From: Flavobacterium tyrosinilyticum
GTDB taxonomy: Bacteria > Bacteroidota > Bacteroidia > Flavobacteriales > Flavobacteriaceae
Assembly (NCBI RefSeq): GCF_023656565.1
Contig: NZ_JAMOKG010000002.1
Span: 175,656-239,655, forward strand
DNA length: 64,000 bases
Direction of reading: 5' to 3'
Shown: piece by piece, positions 6,605 to 17,525 of the stretch
How positions within the stretch are numbered: position 1 is the first letter of the stretch
How the letters are laid out: each line of letters starts with the position of its first letter
Translations under genes and position numbers: made by a program
Notes under the pieces: model-generated
The model's input: only the letters and a program-made list of their open reading frames with translations
Told to the model about the DNA's origin: nothing
Databases searched by the model: none

Positions 6605-8059
6605 TTATAAGCTCGGTAAATCTCCTTTTCCTTTAGTAGGCAAGTTTGTAGATCCCATAAGGAACAAATCTACTTCTCTTGCTGCTTCACGACCTTCTGA
6701 AATAGCCCACACGATTAATGATTGTCCTCTTCTCATATCACCAGCAGTGAAGATGTGAGGAACGTTTGTTTGATAGTTATGCGCTTTGTAATTGCTTCTC
6801 ATATCAGTTTCGATTCCTAATTGCTCGCTTAACGTTTTCTCTGGACCAGTAAATCCAAGCGCTAATAAAGCTAAATCGCAAGGCCAGATTTTCTCAGAAC
6901 CTTCTTTTTCGATTAATTCAGGACGCTGACCAGGAGTCATTTTCCATTGCACTTCAACAGTTTTTAATCCAGTTAATTCGCCTTTATCGTTAGAAATGAA
7001 TTCTTTTGTGTTGATTAACCAGTTTCTGTCACAACCTTCTTCGTGAGAAGAAGATGTTTTAAGCTGCAACGGCCAGAAAGGCCAAGGAGTTGATTCGCTT
7101 CTTCCAACAGGAGGTTTTGGTAAAATCTCAAAGTTAGTTACCGATTTAGCTCCATGTCTGTTAGAAGTTCCAATACAGTCAGAACCAGTATCTCCGCCAC
7201 CAATAACGATTACATCTTTACCAGTTGCTTTAACCTGATCTGGAATTGATTCTCCGTATAAAACTTTAGTTTGTTGAGTCAAGAAATCCATTGCTTGAAC
7301 AACGCCTTTGCTTTCGATTCCTTTAGTTGGCAAGCTTCTTCTTTCAGTTGCTCCTCCACATAAAACGATAGAATCGAATTGGTTTAATTCTTCAACACTG
7401 AAGTTAACACCAACATTTACGTTAGTTTTGAAAGTGATTCCTTCTGCTTCAAGAATTGCTACACGACGATCAATAATTCCTTTTTCTAATTTGAAATTAG
7501 GAATTCCGTAACGTAATAAACCTCCAATTGCGTTGTCTCTTTCAAAAACAGTAACCGTATGACCAGCTCTGTTTAATTGCTGAGCCGCTGCAAGACCTGC
7601 AGGACCTGAACCAATAACAGCAACTGTTTTACCAGTTCTTGTTTTTGGCGCTTGTGGTTTAATCCATCCTTCAGCGAAACCTCTTTCTACAATGCTTTTT
7701 TCGATGTTTTCGATAGAAACTGGATCTTTGATGATTCCTAATACACATGATTTCTCACATGGAGCAGGGCATAAGCGTCCTGTAAATTCAGGGAAGTTAT
7801 TAGTAGATTGTAAAATCTCTAATGCACTCTGCCATTCTTCCTGATGCACCATGTCGTTGAAGTCAGGAATTAAATTTCCTAACGGACAACCACTGTGGCA
7901 AAAAGGAATTCCACAGTCCATACATCTTGATCCTTGTTCTTTTAATTTATCTTTTGGTACCGGAATAGTAAATTCGTTGTAGTTAGAAACACGTTCTGCT
8001 ACTGCTAAATTACTTTCGTCGGCTCTGTTATATTCTTTAAATCCGCCTATTTTACCCAT
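6605..8059 (-). CDS. gltD: Glutamate synthase (NADPH) small subunit
   Basis: A 484-residue beta subunit of GOGAT that oxidises NADPH and passes electrons through iron-sulfur clusters to the large subunit for glutamate formation. The N-terminal cysteine cluster CMDCGIPFCHSGCP (C46, C49, C54, C58) and a second one, RLCPAPCEKSC (about 94-104), bind 4Fe-4S clusters. Two dinucleotide-binding motifs follow: GSGPAGLAAAQ (FAD, about 151) and VIGGGDTGSDC (NADPH), with a C-terminal AGDMRRGQSL FAD segment. It lies downstream of gltB in the same direction, 172 bases away. Confidence 0.96.
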   Translation of the reverse strand: MGKIGGFKEYNRADESNLAVAERVSNYNEFTIPVPKDKLKEQGSRCMDCGIPFCHSGCPLGNLIPDFNDMVHQEEWQSALEILQSTNNFPEFTGRLCPAPCEKSCVLGIIKDPVSIENIEKSIVERGFAEGWIKPQAPKTRTGKTVAVIGSGPAGLAAAQQLNRAGHTVTVFERDNAIGGLLRYGIPNFKLEKGIIDRRVAILEAEGITFKTNVNVGVNFSVEELNQFDSIVLCGGATERRSLPTKGIESKGVVQAMDFLTQQTKVLYGESIPDQVKATGKDVIVIGGGDTGSDCIGTSNRHGAKSVTNFEILPKPPVGRSESTPWPFWPLQLKTSSSHEEGCDRNWLINTKEFISNDKGELTGLKTVEVQWKMTPGQRPELIEKEGSEKIWPCDLALLALGFTGPEKTLSEQLGIETDMRSNYKAHNYQTNVPHIFTAGDMRRGQSLIVWAISEGREAAREVDLFLMGSTNLPTKGKGDLPSL

Positions 8060-8119
8060 GACATTTTAATTAAATCTAAATGATTAAAATTCCAATTACT
8101 AAATTCCAAATTCCAATTT

Positions 8120-8186
8120 TTTTAACCGCAAAGAGCGCAAAGGCTTTTTTAAAATTCTTTGAGAGTTTTAAGTTCGCAAAGCTTTG
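8120..8186. repeat. Half-copy of the AACCGCAAAG dispersed repeat
   Basis: TTTAACCGCAAAGAGCGCAA followed by a later AGTTCGCAAAGCTTTG. This arm matches the outer arms of the elements at 14426, 18242 and 46436, but no opposite arm is present here. It lies in the gltB-gltD gap. Confidence 0.6.
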
Positions 8187-8231
8187 AGGTTGATTTCAAT
8201 CTAAAATCTAAAATCTGAATTCTAAAATCAT

Positions 8232-11200
8232 TTATCCCGCTATTAATTCTTCTATTTTTTTCTCTTCTGCAATTCTTTGTAATGCTTTTTTGTAATCAGT
8301 TGGCATTACTTTTACGAAGTGCTGTTGTTGGTTTTCCCAGTCTGCTAAAATTCTTTTTGCTAATGGACTGCTTGTGTACAATGAATGATTTTTGATCAGT
8401 TTTCTTAGTTTCGTAAGATCTTCTTCTTCCATTGGGTCGAATGCAACCATTTCCATGTTACAAACTGTAGAATCGAATTTCTTATTTGGATCGTAAACAT
8501 AAGCTACACCACCGCTCATACCAGCCGCGAAGTTTCTTCCTGTTTTTCCTAAAACTACTACTGTACCACCGGTCATGTACTCGCATCCGTGATCTCCAAT
8601 TCCTTCAACAACTGCTGTTGCTCCAGAATTTCTTACACAGAAACGCTCTCCGGCCATTCCATTAATATAAGCCTCTCCGGTAATAGCTCCGTAAAGGGCA
8701 ACGTTTCCGATAATGATATTGTCTTCAGGTTTGAAAGTAGCAGTAGGAGGTACTTTTACAATTAATTTTCCTCCAGAAAGACCTTTTCCTAAATAATCAT
8801 TACAGTTTCCGTGAATTTTAAATGACAATCCGTTTGTTGCAAAAGCACCAAAACTTTGCCCGGCAGAACCTTCAAAATCAACTAAAATAGTGTCATCAGG
8901 TAATCCTTGTGCGCCGTAGATTTTTGAGATTTCGTTACTCAAAATCGCACCTACAGAACGGTCTGTATTTTTAATTTTAAAGGTTACTCTTGTTTTCTCT
9001 TTTCTATAGATAGACGGAATTGCTTCTTTGATGATGTCAAAATCCAATACATTTTCAAGTTGGTGATCTTGAGTAGTTGTATTATGATTTGGCTCTGTTT
9101 TCGCTTTTTCCGGTTTGTATAGAATTGATGACAAGTCTAAACCATTTGCTTTATAATGTTTGATGGCTTTGTTCACATTTAATTTTTGTGACTGACCTAC
9201 CATTTCTTTTAAAGTTCTGAAACCTAACTGAGCCATGATTTCTCTTAACTCTTCAGCAATAAAATACATGAAGTTGATTACGTGCTCTGGAGTTCCTTTG
9301 AAATTCTTTCTCAATTCAGGATCCTGAGTTGCAATACCAACTGGGCACGTATTTAAGTGACAAGCTCTCATCATTATACATCCAGAAGCTACAAGCGGAG
9401 CCGTTGCGAAACCGAATTCTTCAGCTCCTAATAAAGCTGCGATGGCAACGTCACGACCTGTTTTTAACTGTCCGTCACACTCAAGAACTACACGGCTTCT
9501 TAAATCGTTTAAGATCAAAGTTTGTTGTGCTTCAGCTAAACCAAGTTCCCACGGAATACCTGTGTGCTGTAAAGATGTTAATGGTGCAGCTCCCGTTCCT
9601 CCGTCGTAACCAGAAATTAAGATAACGTCAGCTTTTGCTTTGGCAACACCGGCAGCGATGGTTCCAACTCCAACTTCAGAAACTAATTTTACGTTAATAC
9701 GAGCTTCACGGTTTGCGTTTTTCAAATCGTAAATCAACTGAGATAAATCCTCAATTGAGTAAATATCGTGGTGAGGAGGAGGCGAAATCAAACCTACATA
9801 AGGTGTAGAGTTTCTAGTTTCAGCAATCCAAGGCACTACTTTTTCTCCAGGTAACTGTCCACCTTCACCAGGTTTTGCTCCCTGAGCCATTTTAATCTGG
9901 ATTTCTTTAGCGTTTGTCAAATAGTTGATCGAAACACCAAAACGTCCCGACGCCACTTGTTTGATTGCAGAGTTTCTAGAATCTCCGTTAATTTCTTTCT
10001 GGAAACGTTTTGGATCTTCTCCACCTTCTCCAGAGTTACTTTTTCCGCCAATTCTGTTCATTGCAATTGCTAAATTCTCGTGTGCTTCTCTAGAAATAGA
10101 TCCGTAAGACATTGCACCCGTTTTGAATTTCTTTACAATTTCTGTCCAAGGTTCTACTTCGTCAATAGAAATTGGATCTAAGTTGTTGAATTCAAATAAA
10201 CCTCTAATAGTCATTAAGTTTGAGCTTTGCTCGTTAACGGCATTTGAGTATTCTTTATAACTCTCTGGGCTGTTTAAACGAACCGCTTGTTGTAATTTAG
10301 AAATAGTGGTTGGGTTAAACATGTGTTTTTCACCACCACGTCTCCATCTGTAAATACCTCCAATTTCAAGAGAAAGTAAACTAGCAACTTTTGAATTTGG
10401 GAAAGCTTTTTGGAAACGTTTTTTCACTTCTTTTTCTACTTCCATTAAACCAATTCCTTCAATTCTTGATGGAGTGTAAGGGAAGTATTTAGATGTAAAT
10501 GTTTTGTTTAAACCTAAAATCTCGAAAATCTGAGCAGCTCTATATGAATGTAAAGTAGAGATACCGATTTTGTTCATGATTTTCACGATTCCTTTTGCAA
10601 TCGCTTTGTTGTAATTAACAACAGCATAATCAGCTTTTACTTTTGTGATGAAACCTTTTTCAACTTGATCGTGAATAATTTCATTTACCATGTATGGATT
10701 GATTGCACTTGCACCATATCCGAACAATAAAGCAAAATGATGAGGTTCTCTAGGTTCAGCAGATTCGATGATGATTCCGAATTTAGAACGAACTTGTAAA
10801 ATGTTCAAAGAGTGGTGAATGTAAGAACAAGCCAATAACATTGGGATTGGAGCTAATTCTTCGCTTACGCCTCTATCCGATAAGATAATGATGTTGCATC
10901 CTTCTTCAACCGCTTTAAAGGTTGCCTGAACACATTTTTCAAGCGCACGCTCCAAACCGTTAACTCCTTTTTCTATTTTGTATAAAGTAGAAATAGTAGC
11001 CGATTTGAAATCTGGGTGATCGATATTTCTAATTTTATCCAAATCCTCGTTAGAAACAACTGGATTTTGGATTTTTAATTTTTTACATTGTTTAGATTCA
11101 ATTTCGAAAATATTGAAATCTCCTCCAATTGCTAAACTGATATCAGTAATGATTTCTTCACGAATACCATCCAACGGCGGGTTTGTAACCTGAGCAAATA

Positions 11201-12749
11201 ATTGTTTGAAGTAATTGTACAACAACTGTGGTTGTTCTGATAAAACAGCCAAAGGTGTATCATTACCCATAGAACTGATTGCTTCAGCTCCGTCGCTACC
11301 CATTGGATTAATGATTGTTTTTAAATCTTCAATAGTATAACCAAACAAACGCTGTCTTGTTAAGAAATCTAATTTTTCAACAGGAGTAGGGTTGTTTGTG
11401 TAAGGAACGCTAGCCAATGGCAATAAGTTTTCCTCAACCCATTGCTTGTATGGACGTTTTGTAACGATCGCTTTTTTAACTTCTTCGTCTTCGATGATAC
11501 GACCTTCATTCATATCAACCAAGAACATTTTTCCTGGCTCTAAACGTCCGTGCTGAATCACATCTTCTGGATCGATGTCTAATACACCAATTTCAGATGA
11601 CATAATTACGAATCCGCTTTTTGTTAAAGTATAACGAGAAGGACGCAATCCGTTTCTGTCTAGTAAAGCACCAATTACGTTACCATCTGTAAACGGAATA
11701 GAAGCTGGACCATCCCAAGGCTCCATGATACAAGCATTAAACTCGTAAAAAGCTTTTTTCTCAGGAGACATTGTCTGGTGTTTTTCCCAAGCTTCAGGAA
11801 CTACCATCATCATTGCTTCTGGAAGAGAGCGGCCTGTCATTAATAAAAGCTCAATCACCATATCCATAGAAGCAGAATCTGATTTTCCTTCTAAGATAAT
11901 TGGGAATAGTTTTTTGATATCATCGCCAAAAACTTTGCTCTGCATAAGCTCTTCACGAGCACGCATACGGCTTACGTTTCCACGAAGTGTATTGATCTCA
12001 CCATTATGACACATGTATCTAAACGGTTGAGCTAAGTCCCAAGATGGGAATGTATTTGTAGAGAAACGCTGGTGTACAAGTGCTAAACGAGTCACCAAGT
12101 CTGGATCTTTCAAATCTATATAATAACGGCTGATGTCTTCTGGCATCAATAGACCTTTATATATTATAGTAGTTGTCGATAAACTAGTAAAATAAAACAT
12201 GTGGCTTTCAGAAGTTTTTGATCCTCTTACGGCGTGTTCTGCAATTTTTCTAGCTGCAAAAAGTTTTGCATTAAATTCTTGTTCAGTTAAATCCTGTCCG
12301 TTTTTAGAAACGAAAACTTGTTTAACAGTTGGTTCTTTTTCTGCGGCAATTTCACCTAGATTTTCAACGTCAACGGGTACATCTCTCCAACCTAAAACTT
12401 TTAAGTTTTGGTCTTTGATTGTTGCTTCAAATGCATTGATACAAAAAGAAACTTGGTTTTTGCTTTTTGGTAAAAAAACCATTCCTACTGCATACTCACG
12501 CGCTTCTGGGATTTCAAAGTCACAAACTTTCTTAAAAAAATCATGAGGAATGTCGAATAAAATTCCGGCTCCGTCACCAGTTCTTCCATCAGAACTAACG
12601 GCACCACGATGTTCTAATTTAATTAAGATGTCTAATGCTTTGTGAATAATATCATTTGACTTAATACCATTCAAATTACAAATAAATCCTGCACCACAAT
12701 TGTCGTGTTCAAATTCAGGCAGATAAAGCCCTTGTTCTTTAACTCTCAT
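8232..12749 (-). CDS. gltB: Glutamate synthase large subunit
   Basis: A 1505-residue alpha subunit of GOGAT, which releases ammonia from glutamine and adds it to 2-oxoglutarate. The N-terminal nucleophile is C18 in [11 protein letters not shown], after a short propeptide removed in known family members. Order: class II amidotransferase (18 to about 430), central domain, FMN-binding synthase domain ([25 protein letters not shown]) with the 3Fe-4S cysteines in [15 protein letters not shown], and a C-terminal beta-helix. The frame extends upstream to 12878, but the ATG at 12749 fits the family start and lies just after a -7 box at 12767-12774. Confidence 0.96.
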   Translation of the reverse strand: MRVKEQGLYLPEFEHDNCGAGFICNLNGIKSNDIIHKALDILIKLEHRGAVSSDGRTGDGAGILFDIPHDFFKKVCDFEIPEAREYAVGMVFLPKSKNQVSFCINAFEATIKDQNLKVLGWRDVPVDVENLGEIAAEKEPTVKQVFVSKNGQDLTEQEFNAKLFAARKIAEHAVRGSKTSESHMFYFTSLSTTTIIYKGLLMPEDISRYYIDLKDPDLVTRLALVHQRFSTNTFPSWDLAQPFRYMCHNGEINTLRGNVSRMRAREELMQSKVFGDDIKKLFPIILEGKSDSASMDMVIELLLMTGRSLPEAMMMVVPEAWEKHQTMSPEKKAFYEFNACIMEPWDGPASIPFTDGNVIGALLDRNGLRPSRYTLTKSGFVIMSSEIGVLDIDPEDVIQHGRLEPGKMFLVDMNEGRIIEDEEVKKAIVTKRPYKQWVEENLLPLASVPYTNNPTPVEKLDFLTRQRLFGYTIEDLKTIINPMGSDGAEAISSMGNDTPLAVLSEQPQLLYNYFKQLFAQVTNPPLDGIREEIITDISLAIGGDFNIFEIESKQCKKLKIQNPVVSNEDLDKIRNIDHPDFKSATISTLYKIEKGVNGLERALEKCVQATFKAVEEGCNIIILSDRGVSEELAPIPMLLACSYIHHSLNILQVRSKFGIIIESAEPREPHHFALLFGYGASAINPYMVNEIIHDQVEKGFITKVKADYAVVNYNKAIAKGIVKIMNKIGISTLHSYRAAQIFEILGLNKTFTSKYFPYTPSRIEGIGLMEVEKEVKKRFQKAFPNSKVASLLSLEIGGIYRWRRGGEKHMFNPTTISKLQQAVRLNSPESYKEYSNAVNEQSSNLMTIRGLFEFNNLDPISIDEVEPWTEIVKKFKTGAMSYGSISREAHENLAIAMNRIGGKSNSGEGGEDPKRFQKEINGDSRNSAIKQVASGRFGVSINYLTNAKEIQIKMAQGAKPGEGGQLPGEKVVPWIAETRNSTPYVGLISPPPHHDIYSIEDLSQLIYDLKNANREARINVKLVSEVGVGTIAAGVAKAKADVILISGYDGGTGAAPLTSLQHTGIPWELGLAEAQQTLILNDLRSRVVLECDGQLKTGRDVAIAALLGAEEFGFATAPLVASGCIMMRACHLNTCPVGIATQDPELRKNFKGTPEHVINFMYFIAEELREIMAQLGFRTLKEMVGQSQKLNVNKAIKHYKANGLDLSSILYKPEKAKTEPNHNTTTQDHQLENVLDFDIIKEAIPSIYRKEKTRVTFKIKNTDRSVGAILSNEISKIYGAQGLPDDTILVDFEGSAGQSFGAFATNGLSFKIHGNCNDYLGKGLSGGKLIVKVPPTATFKPEDNIIIGNVALYGAITGEAYINGMAGERFCVRNSGATAVVEGIGDHGCEYMTGGTVVVLGKTGRNFAAGMSGGVAYVYDPNKKFDSTVCNMEMVAFDPMEEEDLTKLRKLIKNHSLYTSSPLAKRILADWENQQQHFVKVMPTDYKKALQRIAEEKKIEELIAG

Positions 12750-12766
12750 TCTTGATATTTTTTTTA

Positions 12767-12774
12767 CAAAAATA
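12767..12774 (-). promoter_or_regulatory. -7 promoter box TATTTTTG of gltB
   Basis: Match to TAnnTTTG about 20 bases upstream of the ATG at 12749. It lies inside the longer frame and so supports the shorter start. Confidence 0.55.
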
Positions 12775-13109
12775 AAGATTTCGTTAAACATAATGTAGTG
12801 AATTAGTGCTTTTGCTTTCATTTTTGCTGTAATATTAGAAAAAGCATTCTTAATTATTAATATTATGATATAAAGCATCCCGAATTGCTAAAAATATAAT
12901 TACTCTTAAAATATATTAGGAAAAATCGTCGGTAGGCCAATAAAACCAATGAATTTTTTGTTAAATATCAAACGTTTTATGCGAATTGTGTTAACATTAA
13001 CAAATTGTTCCGTTAACGATTTGTTTGCTTTGAAGAATTATCAACGGCTAATACCTATATATAACATTTATTTAATTGAAAAAGATTTTACTATTAAGTT
13101 GTATTTTGT

Positions 13110-13117
13110 TACTTTTG
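13110..13117 (+). promoter_or_regulatory. -7 promoter box TACTTTTG of sucC
   Basis: Match to TAnnTTTG about 50 bases upstream of the ATG at 13166. It lies within the upstream frame extension and argues against it. Confidence 0.55.
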
Positions 13118-13165
13118 TCGCACTTTTATTCTGAAATAAATTCAGAACCAGACAAATTCTATATT

Positions 13166-14359
13166 ATGAACATACACGAATATCAAGGAAAAGAAATTTT
13201 AGCGAGTTACGGAGTACGCGTACAACGCGGAATTGTGGCTAACAACGCGGTTGAAGCTGTAGCTGCTGCAAAACAATTAACTGCCGAAACTGGTACAGGA
13301 TGGCATGTAATAAAAGCACAAATTCACGCAGGTGGTCGTGGAAAAGGTGGTGGAGTTAAGCTGGCAAAAAACTTACAACAAGTTGAAGAGTTAGCAGAAC
13401 AAATCATCGGAATGCAGTTGATTACACCTCAGACTCCGCCTGAAGGTAAAAAAGTAAATAAGGTATTAGTTGCAGAAGATGTTTACTATCCAGGTGAAAG
13501 CGAAACTTCTGAATTTTATGTTTCTGTTTTATTGAATAGAGGTACAGGACGCAACATGATTATGTATTCTACTGAAGGTGGAATGGATATCGAAGAAGTT
13601 GCTGAGCATACTCCACACTTAATCTTTACTGAAGAAATCGATCCATCTGTTGGATTACAAGGTTTCCAAGCTAGAAGAATTGCCTTCAACTTAGGTCTTT
13701 CTGGAAATGCTTTCAAAGAAATGGTTAAATTCATCGATGCACTTTACAATGCTTACATTGGTTCTGATGCTTCTATGTTTGAAATCAACCCAGTTTTAAA
13801 AACTTCTGATAACAAAATCTTAGCTGTTGATGCTAAAGTTAACATCGACGATAACGCTTTATACAGACAACCTAAATATGCTGAAATGAGAGATATCCGT
13901 GAGGAGAATCCAATCGAAGTTGAAGCTAAAGAAGTTGGTTTGAACTATGTTGACCTTGACGGTACTGTAGGATGTATGGTAAACGGAGCTGGTCTTGCAA
14001 TGGCAACTATGGATTTAATTAAATATGCTGGTTTTGAGCCTGCTAACTTCCTTGACGTAGGAGGAACTGCTGATGCTAAACGTGTTGAAACAGCTTTCAG
14101 AATTATCTTGAAAGATCCAAACGTAAAAGCTATTTTAATTAACATCTTTGGAGGTATCGTTCGTTGTGACCGTGTTGCTCAAGGTGTTGTTGATGCTTAC
14201 AAAAATATGGGAGACGCTATTAAAGTGCCAATTATCGTTCGTTTGCAAGGAACAAATGCTGAAATTGCAAAAGAATTAATTGACAACTCTGGTATGCCAA
14301 TCTTATCTGCAGTTCAATTCCAAGAAGCTGCTGACCAAGTTAAAGCTGCTCTTTCTTAA
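13166..14359 (+). CDS. sucC: Succinyl-CoA ligase (ADP-forming) beta subunit
   Basis: A 397-residue ATP-grasp subunit of succinyl-CoA synthetase in the TCA cycle. It opens with the canonical [12 protein letters not shown]; the glycine loop [14 protein letters not shown] (about 51-64) binds nucleotide, EINPVL and [11 protein letters not shown] coordinate metal, and [13 protein letters not shown] with VRLQGTNA form the C-terminal CoA-ligase part. The upstream extension starts at an ATT codon and is rejected. The alpha-subunit gene sucD is not adjacent; the gene is followed directly by its own terminator. Confidence 0.97.
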   Translation: MNIHEYQGKEILASYGVRVQRGIVANNAVEAVAAAKQLTAETGTGWHVIKAQIHAGGRGKGGGVKLAKNLQQVEELAEQIIGMQLITPQTPPEGKKVNKVLVAEDVYYPGESETSEFYVSVLLNRGTGRNMIMYSTEGGMDIEEVAEHTPHLIFTEEIDPSVGLQGFQARRIAFNLGLSGNAFKEMVKFIDALYNAYIGSDASMFEINPVLKTSDNKILAVDAKVNIDDNALYRQPKYAEMRDIREENPIEVEAKEVGLNYVDLDGTVGCMVNGAGLAMATMDLIKYAGFEPANFLDVGGTADAKRVETAFRIILKDPNVKAILINIFGGIVRCDRVAQGVVDAYKNMGDAIKVPIIVRLQGTNAEIAKELIDNSGMPILSAVQFQEAADQVKAALS

Positions 14360-14386
14360 TTAAATAAGAAATCAATTTATATAGAA

Positions 14387-14418
14387 AATCCCTCCGTGCT
14401 TCGGAGGGATTTTTTTTG
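14387..14418 (+). terminator. Terminator of sucC
   Basis: AATCCCTCCG, a 4-5 base loop, CGGAGGGATT, then eight T. Confidence 0.9.
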
Positions 14419-14425
14419 GAGCCTA

Positions 14426-14574
14426 TTTAACCGCAAAGTTCGCAAAGCTGTATGTTGAAAATAGCCACGAATTCACGAATTTTATTTTTACAATCTTTGA
14501 AAATAATTCGTGAATTCGTGGCTAAAAAAAAATTTGCGAACTTTGCGTAATTCTTTGCGCTCTTTGCGGTTAAA
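14426..14574. repeat. Nested palindromic element (AACCGCAAAG outside, GCCACGAATTCACGAATT inside)
   Basis: Outer arms TTTAACCGCAAAGTTCGCAA (14426 on) and the reverse complement of a near-identical sequence ending at 14574. Inner arms TAGCCACGAATTCACGAATT (14462-14481) and 14505-14524 are perfectly complementary over 20 bases. It sits between convergent sucC and a DUF5694 gene. Confidence 0.85.
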
Positions 14575-14583
14575 TCATCAAGG

Positions 14584-15381
14584 TTATTTCAAAACAGTCG
14601 CCAAATCCACAATTTCAAATTCTGGATCATGTGTTATAAATTCTCTTATCAATGCAGCATGACCAGCGCCAACTAAAACCATTATTTTGTTATCTGTGCT
14701 TTCAGTTAGTTTCTGAATTAAAGAATACATATATAAATTTCTTTTGTACCAATTTGAAACTAAAGACGGTCCTGTAAAATCATCTGGATTTCCAGCTCTA
14801 TTGGCTACTTCCAAATACCATTGGATATTTTTATTTTCGGTTTCTTTTTTATTGTAATGCAGCATGAGTTCTTGTAATGAGCTTTTTGTTATTCTTTCAT
14901 TATGATCTTTTTCATTTCTTTTTTTCCACTCATTATTTCTTTTCAATAAATCCTGTTGGTTTGCTTTTTCCATTGACATCATTAAACTGTCATAACGAAA
15001 AGAAGTATAGAGATTCATTCCGTATAATTTTTTATGATTCAGTTTTTTAGCCGTGCGAAGTGCCAGTTGTGTTATTTCGTTTTTGTTAGTTTTAAAAAGA
15101 CTGTCGGTGTTTTTATTGTAAAATTTGTCTAAATCGGCCTGTTCGTTAAATTCCCATTCTACAAATATTTTGTCTGGGCCAAATTTTTTGATTTTGTCAC
15201 TCATTATTTCGAGTTCCTTTTGGCTTTTCTCAGACAAGATATCAAAACTGTTTAGTTTAGCAACATCAAGACCAGGATTGGCGTAATGAAACGTTCCAAC
15301 CAATAATATCTGCTTTTTCTTAGTTTGAGCAGATGCCATGTTAAATGTTATAAGAGCTAGTAATAGAATAATTTTTTGCAT
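14584..15381 (-). CDS. DUF5694 (TraB/GumN-like) secreted protein, copy 1
   Basis: A 265-residue protein with a signal peptide (about 1-18, cut after ASA). Motifs typical of the TraB/PrgY/GumN-like fold are present: ILLVGTFHYANPGLD near the start, GPDKIFVEW (about 69-77) and VLVGAGHAALIREF near the end, with conserved H, E and H residues. It is a same-length paralogue of the gene immediately upstream (15463-16260), roughly three quarters identical by eye with no gaps. Family members are suspected metalloproteins or proteases, but no activity is established for DUF5694. Confidence 0.8.
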   Translation of the reverse strand: MQKIILLLALITFNMASAQTKKKQILLVGTFHYANPGLDVAKLNSFDILSEKSQKELEIMSDKIKKFGPDKIFVEWEFNEQADLDKFYNKNTDSLFKTNKNEITQLALRTAKKLNHKKLYGMNLYTSFRYDSLMMSMEKANQQDLLKRNNEWKKRNEKDHNERITKSSLQELMLHYNKKETENKNIQWYLEVANRAGNPDDFTGPSLVSNWYKRNLYMYSLIQKLTESTDNKIMVLVGAGHAALIREFITHDPEFEIVDLATVLK

Positions 15382-15462
15382 GATTTTTTGTTTTTATGGA
15401 TAATGTATATCGTAGAGGCACACTGCAGTCTACGCAAAGTTTAATGATGTGGTTAAAAAGAA

Positions 15463-16260
15463 TTATTTCAAAACAGTCGATAATTCTACGATTTCAAATT
15501 CTGGGTCATGTGCTAGAAATTCTCTTAGCATTGCAGCGTGTCCGGCTCCAAGTAAAACCATGATTTTATTATCTGAGCTTTCGGTTAATTTCTGAACTAA
15601 AGAATACATGTATAAGTTTCTTTTGTACCAATTTGAAACTAAAGAAGCACCAGTAAAGTCATCTGGATTTCCAGTTCTGTTTGCTACTTCTAAATACCAT
15701 TGGATGTTATCTTCATTAGACGCTTTTTCATTGTAGTAAAGCATAAGATCTGTTAAAGAGCTTTTAGCCATTCTTTCGTTATTATCTTTTACAAACCTTT
15801 CTGTTGACTCCGTATTTTTTTTCATTAAATCCTTCTGATTTGCTTTTTCCATTGACATCATCAAGCTATCATAAGGAAAACGGGTACGATAATCAATTCC
15901 ATACATCTTTTTGTGATTCAGTTTTTTAGCAGTACGTAATGCTAATTGAGTAATTTCATTTAGATCTTTTTTAAGTAAACTGTCGGTGTTTTTATTGTAA
16001 TACTTGTCTAACTCAGCTTGTTTACTAAATTTCCATTCTACAAATATTTTGTCTGGACCAAATTTCTTGATTTTGTCACTCATAATTTCGAGCTCTTTTT
16101 GGCTTTTCTCAGACATTACATTAAAAGTTTTTACTTTAGCAACATCAAGACCAGGATTGGCGTAATGAAAAGTTCCAATTAATAAAATTTGTTTTTTCTT
16201 AGTTTGAGCAGAAGTTAAGTTTAATGTAATAATTGCGAGTAATAAAATGATTTTGTGCAT
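15463..16260 (-). CDS. DUF5694 (TraB/GumN-like) secreted protein, copy 2
   Basis: A 265-residue paralogue of the downstream gene, with the same signal peptide layout (MHKIILLLAIITLNLTSAQ) and the same three motifs (LIGTFHYANPG, GPDKIFVEW, LLGAGHAAMLREF). Differences are concentrated in the middle (about residues 95-190), while the ends are nearly unchanged. The 81-base spacing and same direction point to tandem duplication. Function is unknown; periplasmic location is inferred. Confidence 0.8.
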   Translation of the reverse strand: MHKIILLLAIITLNLTSAQTKKKQILLIGTFHYANPGLDVAKVKTFNVMSEKSQKELEIMSDKIKKFGPDKIFVEWKFSKQAELDKYYNKNTDSLLKKDLNEITQLALRTAKKLNHKKMYGIDYRTRFPYDSLMMSMEKANQKDLMKKNTESTERFVKDNNERMAKSSLTDLMLYYNEKASNEDNIQWYLEVANRTGNPDDFTGASLVSNWYKRNLYMYSLVQKLTESSDNKIMVLLGAGHAAMLREFLAHDPEFEIVELSTVLK

Positions 16261-16454
16261 GACGTTTTGTTTTTAAATTCATAACAAATGTATTCCGTCT
16301 TTTCACTTTTATTTTTTGTTTTTGATGAACCTAGGATTTCATTTTATAAACACCTGAAATTTGCAGAGTAATAATTTCGTGTAACGTTTTTGATAGTTCA
16401 TCCCTAAAAAAGCATGTTTTAAATAAATGTCATTTTCGATTAAAGGCTTAATTG

Positions 16455-16462
16455 TATTTTTG
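16455..16462 (+). promoter_or_regulatory. -7 promoter box TATTTTTG of the LytS/LytR operon
   Basis: Match to TAnnTTTG about 20 bases upstream of the sensor kinase ATG. Confidence 0.55.
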
Positions 16463-16481
16463 AGCCAATTATCATAAAACT

Positions 16482-17522
16482 ATGAAATCAAGAATCCCTT
16501 TTTACTATCACATTGTCTTTTTCTTATTATTATTTCTAACGTACATTTTCTGGGATATTGGACTTAATGATCAAAAAATAGAAATTGTAATCAAAGCAAT
16601 ATGTTATGGAATTACACCAACTCATTTGTTATCAATATTTTGTATTTACATTCTCAATTTTTATTGCTTCTGCGAATGGTTTTTAAACAGGAAGAAATTA
16701 CTTTTTTATATTCTGACAATTCCAGTTTCGCTATTGCTTTTTGCGGCTGTTCGCTATTTTTTGCAAGAAGTTGTTATGTTTAATATTACCGGAATGCACA
16801 ACTACTATGAAGAAGCCAGAGAAATAGGTTATTATATAAAAGACAATTTTTTCTTCGGATTGCCAGCTGTACTTTTAAGTGCATTGACTTTTTTGTTTTG
16901 GCAGTTTCATACTACGCAACATCAAAATCAGGAATTGCTTCTGGAGAATAAAAAAGCAGAGTTTCAAATGCTTAAAGCACAAGTTAGCCCGCATTTTTTG
17001 TTTAATACACTGAATTCTTTTTATAGCCAGTTGGTTTTAAAAGAAGATGAAATGGCTGATGATATTTTGGTTCTTTCTGATTTACTTCGATATGTTATTA
17101 CAGAAACAGACAAAGATGAAGCGATACTTTCAAAAGAAATTCAATTCATTCAAAACTATATTCATTTGCAAAAGAAAAGATTTGAAGATCAGTTGTTTTT
17201 AGATTTTTCGGTTGAGGGAAATTATTCAAACGAAAAAATCATTTCGTCGGCTTTGGTTCACTTTGTTGAGAATGTTTTCAAGCATGGAAAATTTAATAAT
17301 GAAGAAGAAAAAGCCATTATTTCTATTCGAATAAAGGACGATTTTCTAGAAATTTCAACTTTCAATTATTTCATTGAAGGAGAAAATTATTCTTCAACGG
17401 GAATTGGTTTTGATAATTTGACAAAAAGATTGGAATACACCTATAAAGGCCAATTTATTCTGGAAAAAACAGAAGAAAATAATACCTTTAAAACTTACTT
17501 AAAAATACCGCTAAAGAAATAA
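16482..17522 (+). CDS. LytS-type sensor histidine kinase
   Basis: A 346-residue membrane kinase. Four hydrophobic segments (about 9-25, 45-66, 73-95 and 122-142) precede a short linker, the phosphorylation region LKAQVSPHFLFNTLNSF with H171, and a His_kinase/HATPase domain ending with TGIGFDNLTKRLEYTY. The C-terminal nucleotide-binding part lacks a classic N-box DxD and uses HFVENVFKHG. It is followed 3 bases later by its LytTR response regulator. The signal sensed is unknown. Confidence 0.93.
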   Translation: MKSRIPFYYHIVFFLLLFLTYIFWDIGLNDQKIEIVIKAICYGITPTHLLSIFCIYILNFYCFCEWFLNRKKLLFYILTIPVSLLLFAAVRYFLQEVVMFNITGMHNYYEEAREIGYYIKDNFFFGLPAVLLSALTFLFWQFHTTQHQNQELLLENKKAEFQMLKAQVSPHFLFNTLNSFYSQLVLKEDEMADDILVLSDLLRYVITETDKDEAILSKEIQFIQNYIHLQKKRFEDQLFLDFSVEGNYSNEKIISSALVHFVENVFKHGKFNNEEEKAIISIRIKDDFLEISTFNYFIEGENYSSTGIGFDNLTKRLEYTYKGQFILEKTEENNTFKTYLKIPLKK

Positions 17523-17525
17523 TTT

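Larger units (their letters stand above)
12750..13165. other. Divergent intergenic region gltB / sucC
   Basis: A gap of about 415 bases between divergent genes, holding the -7 boxes of both. A stretch with two GTTAAC units (GTGTTAACATTAACAAATTG... then CCGTTAACG, about 12988-13018) could be an operator or ordinary AT-rich promoter DNA. I see no RNA gene or repeat family in it. Confidence 0.5.

Noticed and set aside
12750..12878. N-terminal extension of gltB
   Set aside because: It contains the -7 box and would place about 60 extra residues ahead of the catalytic cysteine.
13076..13165. N-terminal extension of sucC
   Set aside because: It begins at an ATT codon, contains the likely promoter, and is absent from the family start MNIHEYQGK.
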